A stretch of DNA of 64,000 nucleotides, from the NCBI RefSeq assembly GCF_030689305.1, contig NZ_JAUYVM010000021.1, positions 24,853 to 88,852 on the forward strand, in the 5' to 3' direction. Shown here one piece after another: positions 32,560-41,853 of the stretch. The translations under genes were made by a program, and so were the position numbers. The notes under the pieces were generated by a model. It made no database searches and was not told the DNA's origin. It saw only the letters and a program-made list of their open reading frames with translations. How positions within the stretch are numbered: position 1 is the first letter of the stretch; each line of letters opens with the position of its first letter. Source of the stretch: Vibrio penaeicida. GTDB lineage: Bacteria > Pseudomonadota > Gammaproteobacteria > Enterobacterales > Vibrionaceae.

Positions 32560-32985
32560 TTATTTTTTGGCTAGTTCGCCTTCGATCAAGGCATCAAAAA
32601 GTCTTCGGTATTGGCTAGTGCGGCGGCTGATAATGAAATCGGAGAGGGTGTTGTTTTTCTTATGAGTGGCGTCGTCTTGTATCCAGAACCCCAAAAGAGT
32701 TTGGGTTTGTTTTAGAGATTCTGTGTTTTTCTCTCTTCGTTTTTGTCGTCTTTCTAAGCTTCGAATTTGTAGCAAAACCTCTTGGTAACGTTTCGCGAAT
32801 AAGCGGTAATGCCTTTCTTCCATAGGGGTAAAAGACAAATCCATATACAACCGATCGACTTCACGATCGATCATCTCTATTTGTTTTAAGGTTTCGTTGT
32901 CGTAACTGGCAATAAACTGAAGTGCACAGCCAGACAGCGCGAGTATAAGTGTCAACCAGCTGATGATGAGCAGTTTGTTTTTCAT
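32560..32985 (-). CDS. Predicted lipoprotein (141 aa)
   Basis: A small lipoprotein; the start at 32983-32985 is chosen because it gives a proper signal: MKNKLLIISWLTLILALSGC, with lipobox LSGC. An upstream in-frame extension without leader character is not used. The mature part is a long charged helical region (ETLKQIEMIDREVDRLYMDL, KRYQEVLLQIRSLERRQKRR) that could reach across the periplasm as a coiled coil. Function unknown; coiled-coil lipoproteins include inner-/outer-membrane spanners. Third position in the minus-strand cluster. Confidence 0.65.
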   Translation of the reverse strand: MKNKLLIISWLTLILALSGCALQFIASYDNETLKQIEMIDREVDRLYMDLSFTPMEERHYRLFAKRYQEVLLQIRSLERRQKRREKNTESLKQTQTLLGFWIQDDATHKKNNTLSDFIISRRTSQYRRLFDALIEGELAKK

Positions 32986-33127
32986 GACTAAATCCAGAGT
33001 TGGGGAAGTGTTCTCATCTTGGCTTAATAAAGGGGAGGAAGGCTCAGGGAAATGGACGAATTTGTTCGTTGTTTTTGCCAAGTGTTCAAAGAGACAGTGA
33101 GGTAACGTTTGGGGAGGAGGTAACGCC

Positions 33128-33388
33128 ATGGAAGATCTACTCAAAGCTTTAGATTTGGCGATAAAAGCGCTGAAGAAACGCCCTCAGAAACCTAAATTAA
33201 CCCCTGAGCAATTCAAACAATTGGCAAAAGTAAAAAAGGAAATAGAGAGCATTTTAATGGGGAAGCAATCGATTGTAGAACTGTCCAATGAGACGAATGA
33301 AATGCTGGTTAAACTCACCAAAACCTTTATTGAACAAGCGCCAGAGAAAGCGACTAAGAGCGTGTCGTCGGTGGAGAAGAAGTCGTAG
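33128..33388 (+). CDS. Small helical protein on the opposite strand (86 aa)
   Basis: The only plus-strand gene in this cluster. A GGAGGAGG stretch 8 bases before the ATG is an unusually strong Shine-Dalgarno. The protein is helical and charged, with a Lys/Pro-rich central turn (KKRPQKPKLTPEQF), no membrane segment. It overlaps the 3' end of the 33354 gene by 35 bases (convergent). Function unknown; could be a regulator or antitoxin-like partner. Confidence 0.6.
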   Translation: MEDLLKALDLAIKALKKRPQKPKLTPEQFKQLAKVKKEIESILMGKQSIVELSNETNEMLVKLTKTFIEQAPEKATKSVSSVEKKS

Positions 33389-34298
33389 TATCGGTGTTGC
33401 GGCGAATCCCATCAATTAACCGATCTAGAAGGGTAAACATGACTTCAATGCTGTAACCCGCCAAAAAAGCTAATGCCATGGGGGAAAGGGTCATATCGCC
33501 CATTTCGGGTTTCAACAGCCAACCAGTGATCATCCCTGCTAAACAACCCAGAGTCAGCCTGAGCCGATACCCCACTTCTCTGCTGGCGGTGTAGGTGAGG
33601 TTTCGAACTTGCTGGAGCAAACTCCGCAACACAAAAATAAAAGCCCCAAGCAATCCGTACATCAAGGGTAAAACGTAATTCTGTAGCATTTGGAGGACCG
33701 ACTGTGCCGAAATGAGGTTGGCTTGGTATTCGAGTTCCGATTCAGTGTTGGCTTGGGTATCGAATTGAAATTCTTGCCCGAACATCCATATGCCGTTCCA
33801 TTTCTTTAAAAGCTGATAATTGGCTTCTAAATCTTGGCTAAGAGGAAATTCGGCTTGCGGCAGTGATTTGACCAATGTTTGAGTCAGGGAGTGACCAAAT
33901 AGGTAGAACATTTGAAAGGCGAGCAAACATATCAGTGTGAGCACAGTGTAGCGTCGATACCATGTAATGACGCGAGCCGCCCCGTTAAACGACGCTTTTC
34001 CATCGGTTACGTTAGGCACCACGGCTTTGATGCTTTCAACGGTGACGGGATACACCTGTTTGGCGAGTCGATCAAAACAGTGCAGTAATTGAATTTCGTC
34101 TTCCGTGCTCCAGTATTTGGTGCCCATTTTCTCGTTTGCACGAGCAATGCCCATAGCGATGTCGGCATCGATAGAAAGGTCCCCGTGCCGCGCCACATAG
34201 TGCAGTAGAAGACCCCCATCATTGGCGAGGCGTTGTAAATCCTTGCCTGATTGGGGGCGGGAGTCGTTCGCTAATGTCTTCACTGCTTTATTCGACAC
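33354..34298 (-). CDS. Membrane protein, unknown function (314 aa)
   Basis: A protein with a soluble N-terminal part (about 105 residues) and at least three membrane segments: VLTLICLLAFQMFYLFG, YVLPLMYGLLGAFIFVLRSL and LGCLAGMITGWLL followed by MALAFLAGYSIEVMFTLL. A periplasmic helical stretch of about 75 residues separates the first two. No transporter, kinase or protease signature. It is the third gene of the muramidase-LTD-membrane-protein run (41-base gap). Confidence 0.6.
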   Translation of the reverse strand: MSNKAVKTLANDSRPQSGKDLQRLANDGGLLLHYVARHGDLSIDADIAMGIARANEKMGTKYWSTEDEIQLLHCFDRLAKQVYPVTVESIKAVVPNVTDGKASFNGAARVITWYRRYTVLTLICLLAFQMFYLFGHSLTQTLVKSLPQAEFPLSQDLEANYQLLKKWNGIWMFGQEFQFDTQANTESELEYQANLISAQSVLQMLQNYVLPLMYGLLGAFIFVLRSLLQQVRNLTYTASREVGYRLRLTLGCLAGMITGWLLKPEMGDMTLSPMALAFLAGYSIEVMFTLLDRLIDGIRRNTDTTTSSPPTTRS

Positions 34299-34339
34299 GG
34301 GGAAAACCTAATAGTTAGTGGGATACCTAGTGGCTGGAG

Positions 34340-35134
34340 TTAATACTGATAACTTGCTACTTCATGGTCGAGGTAATCAAACAGTTTGCATCCACCCCTT
34401 TCGTTGTTCCAAATAGCACGAGGGCTATCAAAGCTGAACTCGTTGTCACCAAGGTTACTCTTGTTTGTGAAGATCTTTAGCGTGGACTGAGCATTCAACC
34501 GTGTACCTTCTGGGAAAGTAAAGACACTTTGGTTGCGTATGGATTCTAGCCGCCAAAGGCTAATGTCTACGGTGTTGTCTGAAATATTGGATATTTCGAC
34601 ATACTCGTCACCTTCTGTGTGTTTTTCTTCACCGTCGAAGTGCACATTACTGATCAGTACATCGGCATAGGCATCGCCACCATAAACCAATCTAGCGACA
34701 ACTTGCCCGTTTGGGTCCAGCAGCGTTGCGGTATCCCCGTGGTTGTTCCAAATCGGCATTTTGGATTGGAAACTGAATTCACCTTCACCAGCCGTGGCGA
34801 CGTTTAGTTGTCCATACGGTGCCAAAACCGCGCCTTCAGAAAACGTGAATTCTTGATCGGGGGAGCCTGCTTGAATTGTCCAATTGCTCAAATCAATGGC
34901 GAGCCCACCACGGTTATTCAGCGTAATGGATTCATCCAAATGGTCTGTTTGCCCTCTAAAGTTCAGCTCGCCAATCTCAATTTGGCAAAGCCACTGCAGC
35001 TGGTTTAGCTTCTCCCAGTAATTGTCGAGATCGTTTTTGGATGCTGGCACGGTAAGTATTTCGTCTGTTATGTTTTTTAATGTGTTTTGGATAGTTTTCA
35101 GTGTAAGAGCCACGTTGTTCTCCTTGATGTGCAA
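34340..35134 (-). CDS. Lamin-tail-domain (LTD) protein
   Basis: A 264-aa protein with two LTD-type beta-sandwich repeats: IEIGELNFRG..DESITLNNRGGLAIDLSNWTI and, later, DVLISNVHFDG..DEYVEISNISDNTVDISLWRL. This is the LTD pattern (EYVEIxNxsxxxVDLSGW). The usual strand WNNHGDTATLLDPNG/ WNNERGGCKLFDYLD occurs at the end of each repeat. No signal peptide. LTD repeats bind or scaffold other proteins. It lies between the muramidase gene (38-base gap) and the membrane-protein gene. Confidence 0.75.
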   Translation of the reverse strand: MHIKENNVALTLKTIQNTLKNITDEILTVPASKNDLDNYWEKLNQLQWLCQIEIGELNFRGQTDHLDESITLNNRGGLAIDLSNWTIQAGSPDQEFTFSEGAVLAPYGQLNVATAGEGEFSFQSKMPIWNNHGDTATLLDPNGQVVARLVYGGDAYADVLISNVHFDGEEKHTEGDEYVEISNISDNTVDISLWRLESIRNQSVFTFPEGTRLNAQSTLKIFTNKSNLGDNEFSFDSPRAIWNNERGGCKLFDYLDHEVASYQY

Positions 35135-35172
35135 AATGCAGATGGTGAAGTGTTTAAAAGTCGGTTTCGCCG

Positions 35173-36063
35173 TTACCCAGCGTATTTCTGGTAAGCGGAA
35201 AGCAGTTTTTCATCGTATCGATTTTCAGCGTAAGCAGGGCCGTTGTAGTAGCGAGCGAACGTCGCCCAATCCAACTCTTGAATCGCGTTGTGCATTTTCG
35301 GATTCGATTTGATGAAACTGACAAACGCAAACAAGTGGAAGCGCTCAGCGAAGAACATGTCACGAACAAAGGTTTCAACATCGTTATAGCCCGCTGCAGC
35401 GTGGTTGAACCCCATGATTTGATAGCGACCATAAGACGCCGATTTTAAGGCGGCTCTTCGGTTTAGCGTCATTGCTTCTTGCAAGCGCTCGTATTCTTTT
35501 TCTCCGCCAACATAGAGCGAGCGATCCCATTTACGCGAGGATATCTCTGGGTGAGACTCATCAAACTTTCGGTCGCTGTATTTGGAGAAAATATGCGCTT
35601 CAAACAGAATACAAGGTGGTCCACTGGCAAAGAAACCGCTGCCTGCCGACTCCACTTCCGACACCGCTTTTACAGCAGCAACCTCACAATCCAGTGACTC
35701 GGCAGCTTTTTCAAAATCTTCATCTGATAAGCCTTCTTCCGGTTCTATTTGAGGCAAAAATAGGCTTGGCGCAACACCTAATTCATCTGAAGCCGCTTCT
35801 GCCAGAGCTCTGTGGCTTTTCCCATCACGGTCGATACGACCATCAGGGTTTTTGAACCCCAATAATGTTGCCTGCATCTTGCAGATCGCTTGGCATGTTT
35901 TTGAGTGCTCAACATCACCCTCAATAACGCCATCTTCTTCTAATGGCCCATCCAGCCCGATGGATTTTGCCGCTTCATTTAACGCTTTCTGAATCGCCAG
36001 TACGTCTTCTTTTTGGTTTTCAGCGTGGCTTCCGACAGAGGAAGTGAGTGGTATGTCTTTCAT
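35173..36063 (-). CDS. N-acetylmuramidase (DUF3380-type endolysin-like)
   Basis: A 296-aa protein starting at the ATG at 36061-36063 (CAGGAG just upstream). N-terminal region resembles a peptidoglycan-binding domain: AICKMQATLLGFKNPDGRID. The catalytic N-acetylmuramidase domain has the family run LDCEVAAVKAVSEVESAGSG (with the likely acid Glu), PPCILFEAHIFSKYS, then KSASYGRYQIMGFNHAAAG and YNDVETFVRDMF. It should cut the glycan backbone of peptidoglycan. No signal peptide, so it depends on an export route such as a holin or lysis. It is the first gene of the minus-strand run. Confidence 0.8.
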   Translation of the reverse strand: MKDIPLTSSVGSHAENQKEDVLAIQKALNEAAKSIGLDGPLEEDGVIEGDVEHSKTCQAICKMQATLLGFKNPDGRIDRDGKSHRALAEAASDELGVAPSLFLPQIEPEEGLSDEDFEKAAESLDCEVAAVKAVSEVESAGSGFFASGPPCILFEAHIFSKYSDRKFDESHPEISSRKWDRSLYVGGEKEYERLQEAMTLNRRAALKSASYGRYQIMGFNHAAAGYNDVETFVRDMFFAERFHLFAFVSFIKSNPKMHNAIQELDWATFARYYNGPAYAENRYDEKLLSAYQKYAG

Positions 36064-36331
36064 AGTTGGCTCCTGATTGCGTAATTTTGTCTTCATTACG
36101 GTATCTGAGAGCCAGTAGGTAAAACTTGGTGGAATTGAGGGGGAAAACCGTCAGAACAGTGAAATCAGCTTTAAGGACGTTATTGGAACCATGGCTTTAG
36201 GGTAGATGATAATAATTCTATAAATACGACTTAGTGCAAATTCTTAGTGATAATCAGAATGAATAAATATGATATGTTCATTCCAAAAAAAATAGCGGGC
36301 TAAAGCCTCAATAACAAATCAAAGGAATTGT

Positions 36332-39300
36332 ATGCTTCGTCAATTAAAAGCGTCGTCAGTGCTAGGGATTGCGGTTCTTCTTACTGCGTGTGGAGGCGGT
36401 GGATCTGGCTCAAACGATTCAGGTTCGTCAACTTCAGAGCAGAAAAAAACAGAAGAGTCTTCACAGGCCTCTAAAATCCTAACAAACGCAATTCAACATA
36501 CCCCCGAAGAGCTTATAAAAGCCGCGTACAGCTTGGTTGAGCATGGGTATGCCGGAAAATCAAATGTGGTGCAACTAAATGAAACTGTTGTAGGGCAGGC
36601 TTCAGCTACGGCTCTATTGCCGGAATATCGTCATATTTTTAGTGATGACCAAATTCGTAATTTTCTTTCTTTAAACGATGTCGCTGGAAAGTCATTTACC
36701 TGTGGTGTCTCTGGCTCAGTCGATATTCACTCAAAATGGAATGAGCAAGGCATAAGAGTTATGTCATTGGATTTCAATAATTGTGTGACTTCATCAGTAC
36801 ATTGGATGACTATTTCAGGAGTGCTGGCATTATCCTCTGAGAGTTATAAGCAAAAAAGCTATTATTTCGACGAGCTAGATATTGATGGAGTGAAAGTAAC
36901 GGGTTACACCCAAGAATATTCCTCTGAGTTTGATAGTGGTGGACATGAAGATGTGATAAAAAGTCATCTTTTGTATTCTTATAAAGACGGAAGAAATATC
37001 AAGGTAGAACTTGAAGAGTCGTCAAGTGCACCTAATCGCGATACACAAGCAACTGTTGGCGTTAAAGGTACGGTATGGTTAAGCGAATCTGGAAAAGTTA
37101 AGATTTCATCCCAAGGACTAAAATCTTCGTACAACGGCTTCTATACTGGCTCTCTGAGCTTTAAAGCAGATACTGAAATCCAGCTTTCGTTTTCGGATAA
37201 ATTCTTTACCTATAAAAAAGATTTAGACGGCGATGGCTCTTTTGAATTAGGTACGCACTTATCTAAAGTGAGTGGTTTCCAGTTTGCGTTGATGCAACCT
37301 GTTGACCTTTATCCACTTGCCTTATTGTCGCAGCCACCTGCTTTTAATAGTACACCTACACAATCGTCTTACGATGTAAACACAGAAACTCCAATCGTAG
37401 TTGAAAGCTCGGAATTTTCAGACCCTGATACACCAGCGGAAAATTTACAACTGAGCTATCGATGGTATATCAATGATGAGTTGGTTGAGGGAGAAATTAC
37501 CAATACCCTTCCTGCCTATACGGCGGCTTATGGCGATGAAGTTAAAGTTCAAGCGGTCGTTTTTGATGGAACGAGTTCAATAACCAGTGAATGGGCATAT
37601 ATTTATCTTAATGACATTAAACCAGTAATCAAAACAGAAAACTTACCTGATCAAATTTTGGCTGGAGATGAACTGAAATTTAGTGTCTCTTGGTTTGACT
37701 TAGATGTTAACCGGCAGGAAAAAGTTCGCATGGTGTCTGGACCTGAAGGGGCCACCATGAGCAGTGATGGGGTTATTTCTTGGACGGCACCTTCTGAATC
37801 CGATTTCCTAATACCAGTTCAAGTTTTTGAATTTACATTTAAAACCTTAGATGACGATTATCAAGAAGCGACTTTAGGTGTTGAAGTAAAGAGTAACAGG
37901 ACGTCACCAATAGTACGTTCGGGAGAGATCAGTCCGTTAGCAAATGATTCTATTGTTATCGATGACTTTGATGGTGACGGCTTAAAAGAATTCCTAACAA
38001 CAAATAATGGTAATGGTCTTTATCTTTACAATTTTGAAAATGGACAATACAACCAAAAATGGATGTATCCGTATACCTTACCTATTAATGGTAGCATTGA
38101 GCAGTTGCATTATTTAGACATTGATAATGATCTAAAAAAAGAAATCATCCTTGTTACATCTAAAAATATTCTTACCCTTGAAGACCTATCAAGTAGCCCT
38201 AAAGTTGTATTTGATACTCCGAAACATATTTTGAGAGTTGCGATAGGAGATGTTAACAAGGATGGAGCGCCAGAAGTTGCAATATTGCAGTATGAAGATG
38301 ATGTTTCTCGCTCTACTCTTTCTGTTTATAAATGGAATGATTTTTCATCTCCAGTTTTAAACGAGCTTGATACTAATGGGTCTTCTCTACTGTCATTTTC
38401 CAATGTTGATAATGATCAGCCACTTGAACTTATCCTGAAAGGCGGCTTGGTTATTGATACCTCTACTTGGGAAGTACAGTGGGACTACGGTGAACAATTC
38501 TCCCAACGTGGAATGGTTATTGGAGATTTCAACCAAGACGGCGTAAATGAAATCTTCGGCATGTACCATAACGGTGATTTATATAGATATTCTGTCGTTG
38601 CAAAGACTGCGACTGAAATATCATCTACTCAATATTTATCTTCATGTGTATTGGAGAAGTCCCAACTATCTATCGATACTGATGACTTGCTGCTAATGAG
38701 TTGTCCATATAGTGGAATTAAAGCATTCAAAATAGAAGGTGATGCTCTTACCCAAAGGTGGCATTTGTCATTCAGCTTCTCAGGAAGAGTGAGCTCCTTG
38801 ACTACCGGAGATATTGATAATGACAACCAATTTGAGCTGTTATGGGGCACAAGTGGTCACTATTCAAAGTCTGGATTTGCTAGTGCTGATATTTCTAACA
38901 TAAGTGCGATCATGAATCATTCCACTGTTACCAAAAGTTCTTCTTCATTCAAAGCGATTGGATGGGGGAATACAACACCAGAGAAGGAAGATGCTCTATT
39001 TTTAGTTGGAACATACGACGACGATGGTGTCAGAAATAGATTTGTAACAGTAAGCTCTGATGGTAGTGTTAAAATATCTAGTGGTACAAGCTCTACACAT
39101 AATCCAATAGTTGATACAGTTCATATTGATTCTAATGAGGATGGTTATTCAGAAATTGTATTGCCGGAAGTTGGCTATCAAAACTCTAAAATGGATTTGG
39201 TTCAAATCTCTGATGAGCTTGTTACAAGCACTCATGAGTTATCAGCTGGTACCGGATCGCAAATCGTTAAGGCTGCTGATTTTAATAAGGACGGTAAGAA

Positions 39301-39934
39301 AGACATTGTAATTGCTCATGGTTCTCAAATAACCGTGTACGATGTTGCCAATAACACATCAATAGCCACCCTCCAAGCACCATCAGAACACAGATATATT
39401 CAGGATCTTGAGGTATACGACGAATCTTCCGGAGTCATCATTGCTACTGATGGATATAACATGTCGATTTTGGAATTAGTAGGTAACTCTTTGACCTCAA
39501 AATTCACAGGCGACTTCCCAAGCCCAGACTGTAATAGAATTTTTGTATTTAACTATGACTCAGATATACGTAATGAGATCGGGTGCTTTAATAGCTTCGG
39601 TACGTTGTTTTCAATTTTCGAAGTTGCTGACAATGAGATTACTCTGAAAGAAAGCAATAATATGAAATTCTACGCAAAAGGCGTTGCTGTTGACCCATCT
39701 AGTGCTAGTGAGCAAAACTTGATAATCACAAGTAAAGAAAGCACGAATTCTGATCCGTGGGGGGCAGGTCTTTACCATGTTCGAAAAACGGATAACAAAG
39801 GCAATACGATTTGGAAAAGCCCTCCCTTAATCGGAGAGCCAAGCAGCCACGGTATTAAGCTACGAAATCATCCTGAAAAAGGGCTGCAAGCGCTCCTCTC
39901 TACCGATCAAGCTATGTACCAAATCAACCCATAG
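36332..39934 (+). CDS. Large FG-GAP/VCBS-repeat lipoprotein
   Basis: A 1200-aa lipoprotein: signal and lipobox ASSVLGIAVLLTACGGGG. N-terminal region is unknown (about 50-330), then Ig-like segments (about 345-530: PAFNSTPTQSSYDVNTETPI, DIKPVIKTENLPDQILAGDE). The C-terminal half is a beta-propeller of FG-GAP repeats with calcium-loop motifs DFDGDGLKEF, DIDNDLKKEI, DVNKDGAPEV, DFNQDGVNEI, DIDNDNQFEL, DSNEDGYSEI and DFNKDGKKDI, as in integrin alpha. It probably binds calcium and works at the cell surface in adhesion or carbohydrate binding. A terminator follows it. Confidence 0.78.
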   Translation: MLRQLKASSVLGIAVLLTACGGGGSGSNDSGSSTSEQKKTEESSQASKILTNAIQHTPEELIKAAYSLVEHGYAGKSNVVQLNETVVGQASATALLPEYRHIFSDDQIRNFLSLNDVAGKSFTCGVSGSVDIHSKWNEQGIRVMSLDFNNCVTSSVHWMTISGVLALSSESYKQKSYYFDELDIDGVKVTGYTQEYSSEFDSGGHEDVIKSHLLYSYKDGRNIKVELEESSSAPNRDTQATVGVKGTVWLSESGKVKISSQGLKSSYNGFYTGSLSFKADTEIQLSFSDKFFTYKKDLDGDGSFELGTHLSKVSGFQFALMQPVDLYPLALLSQPPAFNSTPTQSSYDVNTETPIVVESSEFSDPDTPAENLQLSYRWYINDELVEGEITNTLPAYTAAYGDEVKVQAVVFDGTSSITSEWAYIYLNDIKPVIKTENLPDQILAGDELKFSVSWFDLDVNRQEKVRMVSGPEGATMSSDGVISWTAPSESDFLIPVQVFEFTFKTLDDDYQEATLGVEVKSNRTSPIVRSGEISPLANDSIVIDDFDGDGLKEFLTTNNGNGLYLYNFENGQYNQKWMYPYTLPINGSIEQLHYLDIDNDLKKEIILVTSKNILTLEDLSSSPKVVFDTPKHILRVAIGDVNKDGAPEVAILQYEDDVSRSTLSVYKWNDFSSPVLNELDTNGSSLLSFSNVDNDQPLELILKGGLVIDTSTWEVQWDYGEQFSQRGMVIGDFNQDGVNEIFGMYHNGDLYRYSVVAKTATEISSTQYLSSCVLEKSQLSIDTDDLLLMSCPYSGIKAFKIEGDALTQRWHLSFSFSGRVSSLTTGDIDNDNQFELLWGTSGHYSKSGFASADISNISAIMNHSTVTKSSSSFKAIGWGNTTPEKEDALFLVGTYDDDGVRNRFVTVSSDGSVKISSGTSSTHNPIVDTVHIDSNEDGYSEIVLPEVGYQNSKMDLVQISDELVTSTHELSAGTGSQIVKAADFNKDGKKDIVIAHGSQITVYDVANNTSIATLQAPSEHRYIQDLEVYDESSGVIIATDGYNMSILELVGNSLTSKFTGDFPSPDCNRIFVFNYDSDIRNEIGCFNSFGTLFSIFEVADNEITLKESNNMKFYAKGVAVDPSSASEQNLIITSKESTNSDPWGAGLYHVRKTDNKGNTIWKSPPLIGEPSSHGIKLRNHPEKGLQALLSTDQAMYQINP

Positions 39935-39948
39935 AATTTACCAAGCTT

Positions 39949-39977
39949 AAAGGCGAACCGAAGGGTTCGCCTTTTTT
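39949..39977 (+). terminator. Rho-independent terminator after the FG-GAP gene
   Basis: AAAGGCGAACC and GGTTCGCCTTTTTT form an 11-bp GC-rich stem followed by a T run, 15 bases past the stop. Confidence 0.85.
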
Positions 39978-40137
39978 AACTGCCCATCGTTTACTTACTA
40001 CTTACATCATACTCACCATACTTTTCTCTGTAATTAGAGCCAATATCAGTTTCCACTGTTTAACACTATGTGGCGCACGCAATTTCTGATAGCTTTGAGC
40101 GGTCTTGAGAAAAAGGTTGTACATTGCGCTGTCAGAT

Positions 40138-41853
40138 ATGAATAAGAAACAAATTTCGCGCCTGTTAGGGTGTGGGTTACTTACTATTGGATTCCCCGTA
40201 ATCGCTTTCGATTTTGAAGTAGAAGGGCTACAAGGAGAGCTGGACACCAACGTGTCTGCTTATCTATCTGCTATCGATCCTAGCGAATACTCAACGTCAC
40301 TTCGTTTTCAATCCCGAGTGGAAGATAATATTCAGAAGGCATTGAAGGCACTAGGTCATTACCAGCCTGAGATTGCTTTTCAAGTTGGAGAAGATTCTCA
40401 ATCCCTTACGGTATTGGTTGATCCAGGACCGGTGGTGATGATTCGCACCAGCGATTTGATCATTTCGGGGGAAGCAGCAACGGATCCTGATTTCATTCAG
40501 CTTCGCAGTGATGCCAAGCTGGGTGTTGGTGAACCGTTGAACCACAGCGCCTATGAATCTTACAAATCAAACTTACGAAATTTAGCATTAAGAAAAGGTT
40601 ATTTTGATGGCGAGTTTGGTCAGACTCGTTTAGAGGTCTCTCCCGAGCATAAACAAGCCTTTATCACCATAGAATTTACCAGTGGTCAGCGCTATTACTT
40701 TGGTGAGACTCGGATTTTTGGCAGCCAAATCCGCGAAAGCCGAGTGCGATCTCTCGTGCCTTTTGAAGCGGGTGATCCTTATCTGGCATCCAACATCGGT
40801 GAGCTGAATCAGAGTTTATCTAATACTGAGTGGTTTTCTTCTGTGCACGTTGAGCCCGATCTTAGTTACATCGGAAAACAGCGCGAATTACCGATGAATA
40901 TCAACCTCGCCCCACAGTCTGAAAACCAGATAGAAACAGGCTTAGGTTATTCGACGGACATTGGTATTCGAGGCAAACTCAGCTGGAAAAAACCGTGGCT
41001 CAATGATCGCGGGCACAGCTTAGACAGTAGCATGTCTCTTTCTGTGCCAGAACAAGCGATCACCGCTAGCTACAAAATTCCGCTAGAAGATGTGTTACGT
41101 GAATATTATGAAATTCAATACGGAATGAAGCGTACTGATAAAGATGAAACCAAGAGCCTAGAGCATAACCTAGCGGTGAAAAGACATTGGAAACTAGATT
41201 CAGGTTGGCAAAGAACGGCTTCCGTAAGATTCCTATACGACGACTCAGAAGAGCGAGGCCAATCTCGTATCTCTAAATTCGTTTTACCGGGTTTCAGCTT
41301 CAGTCGTGCGCGAGTTCGTGGTGGCGCTATGCCTATGTGGGGAGACAAGCACCTGCTTACCGTTGAAGCCGGCAATGAAAGCCTGCTCTCTGATACTGGT
41401 ATTTTAAGGGTGCAGGGGCGAACCGCCATCGTACGCAGTGTGGGTGAAAATCACCGTGGGCTAGCGCGTTTCGATGCGGGCGGTGTATTTGCAGGTGAAT
41501 TTGACAAAGTCCCTCGTTCTTTGCGTTTCTTCGCTGGTGGTGATAACAGCATCCGTGGCTATGGGTATGAAGATATTCCGACGACCCAACCAGAAGATAA
41601 GTTCAGTGGCGGTAAATACTTAGCAGTGAGTAGCCTAGAATATCAATATCGAGTTTATGGCAATTGGTGGGCGGCAACATTTGTTGATTACGGCGATGCA
41701 TGGACAGATACACCCGAGTGGAAAAAAGGTGTTGGTGTGGGTATTCGATGGGCTTCGCCTGTGGGGCCAATCCGATTAGATTTTGCTTGGGGACTGGATA
41801 AAAAACCTGACGAAAGATTTGCCATTCACTTTACGTTGGGACCAGAGCTATGA
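40138..41853 (+). CDS. tamA: TamA, outer-membrane assembly factor
   Basis: Outer-membrane Omp85-family protein of the translocation and assembly module, 571 aa. Start set at ATG 40138, giving a signal peptide (ISRLLGCGLLTIGFPVIA). Three POTRA-like domains fill residues 22-270; the barrel follows with family motifs (GLGYSTDIGIRGKLSWKKP, and RFFAGGDNSIRGYGYEDI, the conserved lid-lock loop sequence). It ends in a C-terminal strand (FAIHFTLGPEL). It works with TamB in exporting or assembling outer-membrane components. The tamB gene overlaps it by 4 bases. Confidence 0.93.
   Translation: MNKKQISRLLGCGLLTIGFPVIAFDFEVEGLQGELDTNVSAYLSAIDPSEYSTSLRFQSRVEDNIQKALKALGHYQPEIAFQVGEDSQSLTVLVDPGPVVMIRTSDLIISGEAATDPDFIQLRSDAKLGVGEPLNHSAYESYKSNLRNLALRKGYFDGEFGQTRLEVSPEHKQAFITIEFTSGQRYYFGETRIFGSQIRESRVRSLVPFEAGDPYLASNIGELNQSLSNTEWFSSVHVEPDLSYIGKQRELPMNINLAPQSENQIETGLGYSTDIGIRGKLSWKKPWLNDRGHSLDSSMSLSVPEQAITASYKIPLEDVLREYYEIQYGMKRTDKDETKSLEHNLAVKRHWKLDSGWQRTASVRFLYDDSEERGQSRISKFVLPGFSFSRARVRGGAMPMWGDKHLLTVEAGNESLLSDTGILRVQGRTAIVRSVGENHRGLARFDAGGVFAGEFDKVPRSLRFFAGGDNSIRGYGYEDIPTTQPEDKFSGGKYLAVSSLEYQYRVYGNWWAATFVDYGDAWTDTPEWKKGVGVGIRWASPVGPIRLDFAWGLDKKPDERFAIHFTLGPEL

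Noticed and set aside
40002..40250. Minus-strand ORF across the tamA start
   Set aside because: Overlaps the tamA signal peptide region; no support.
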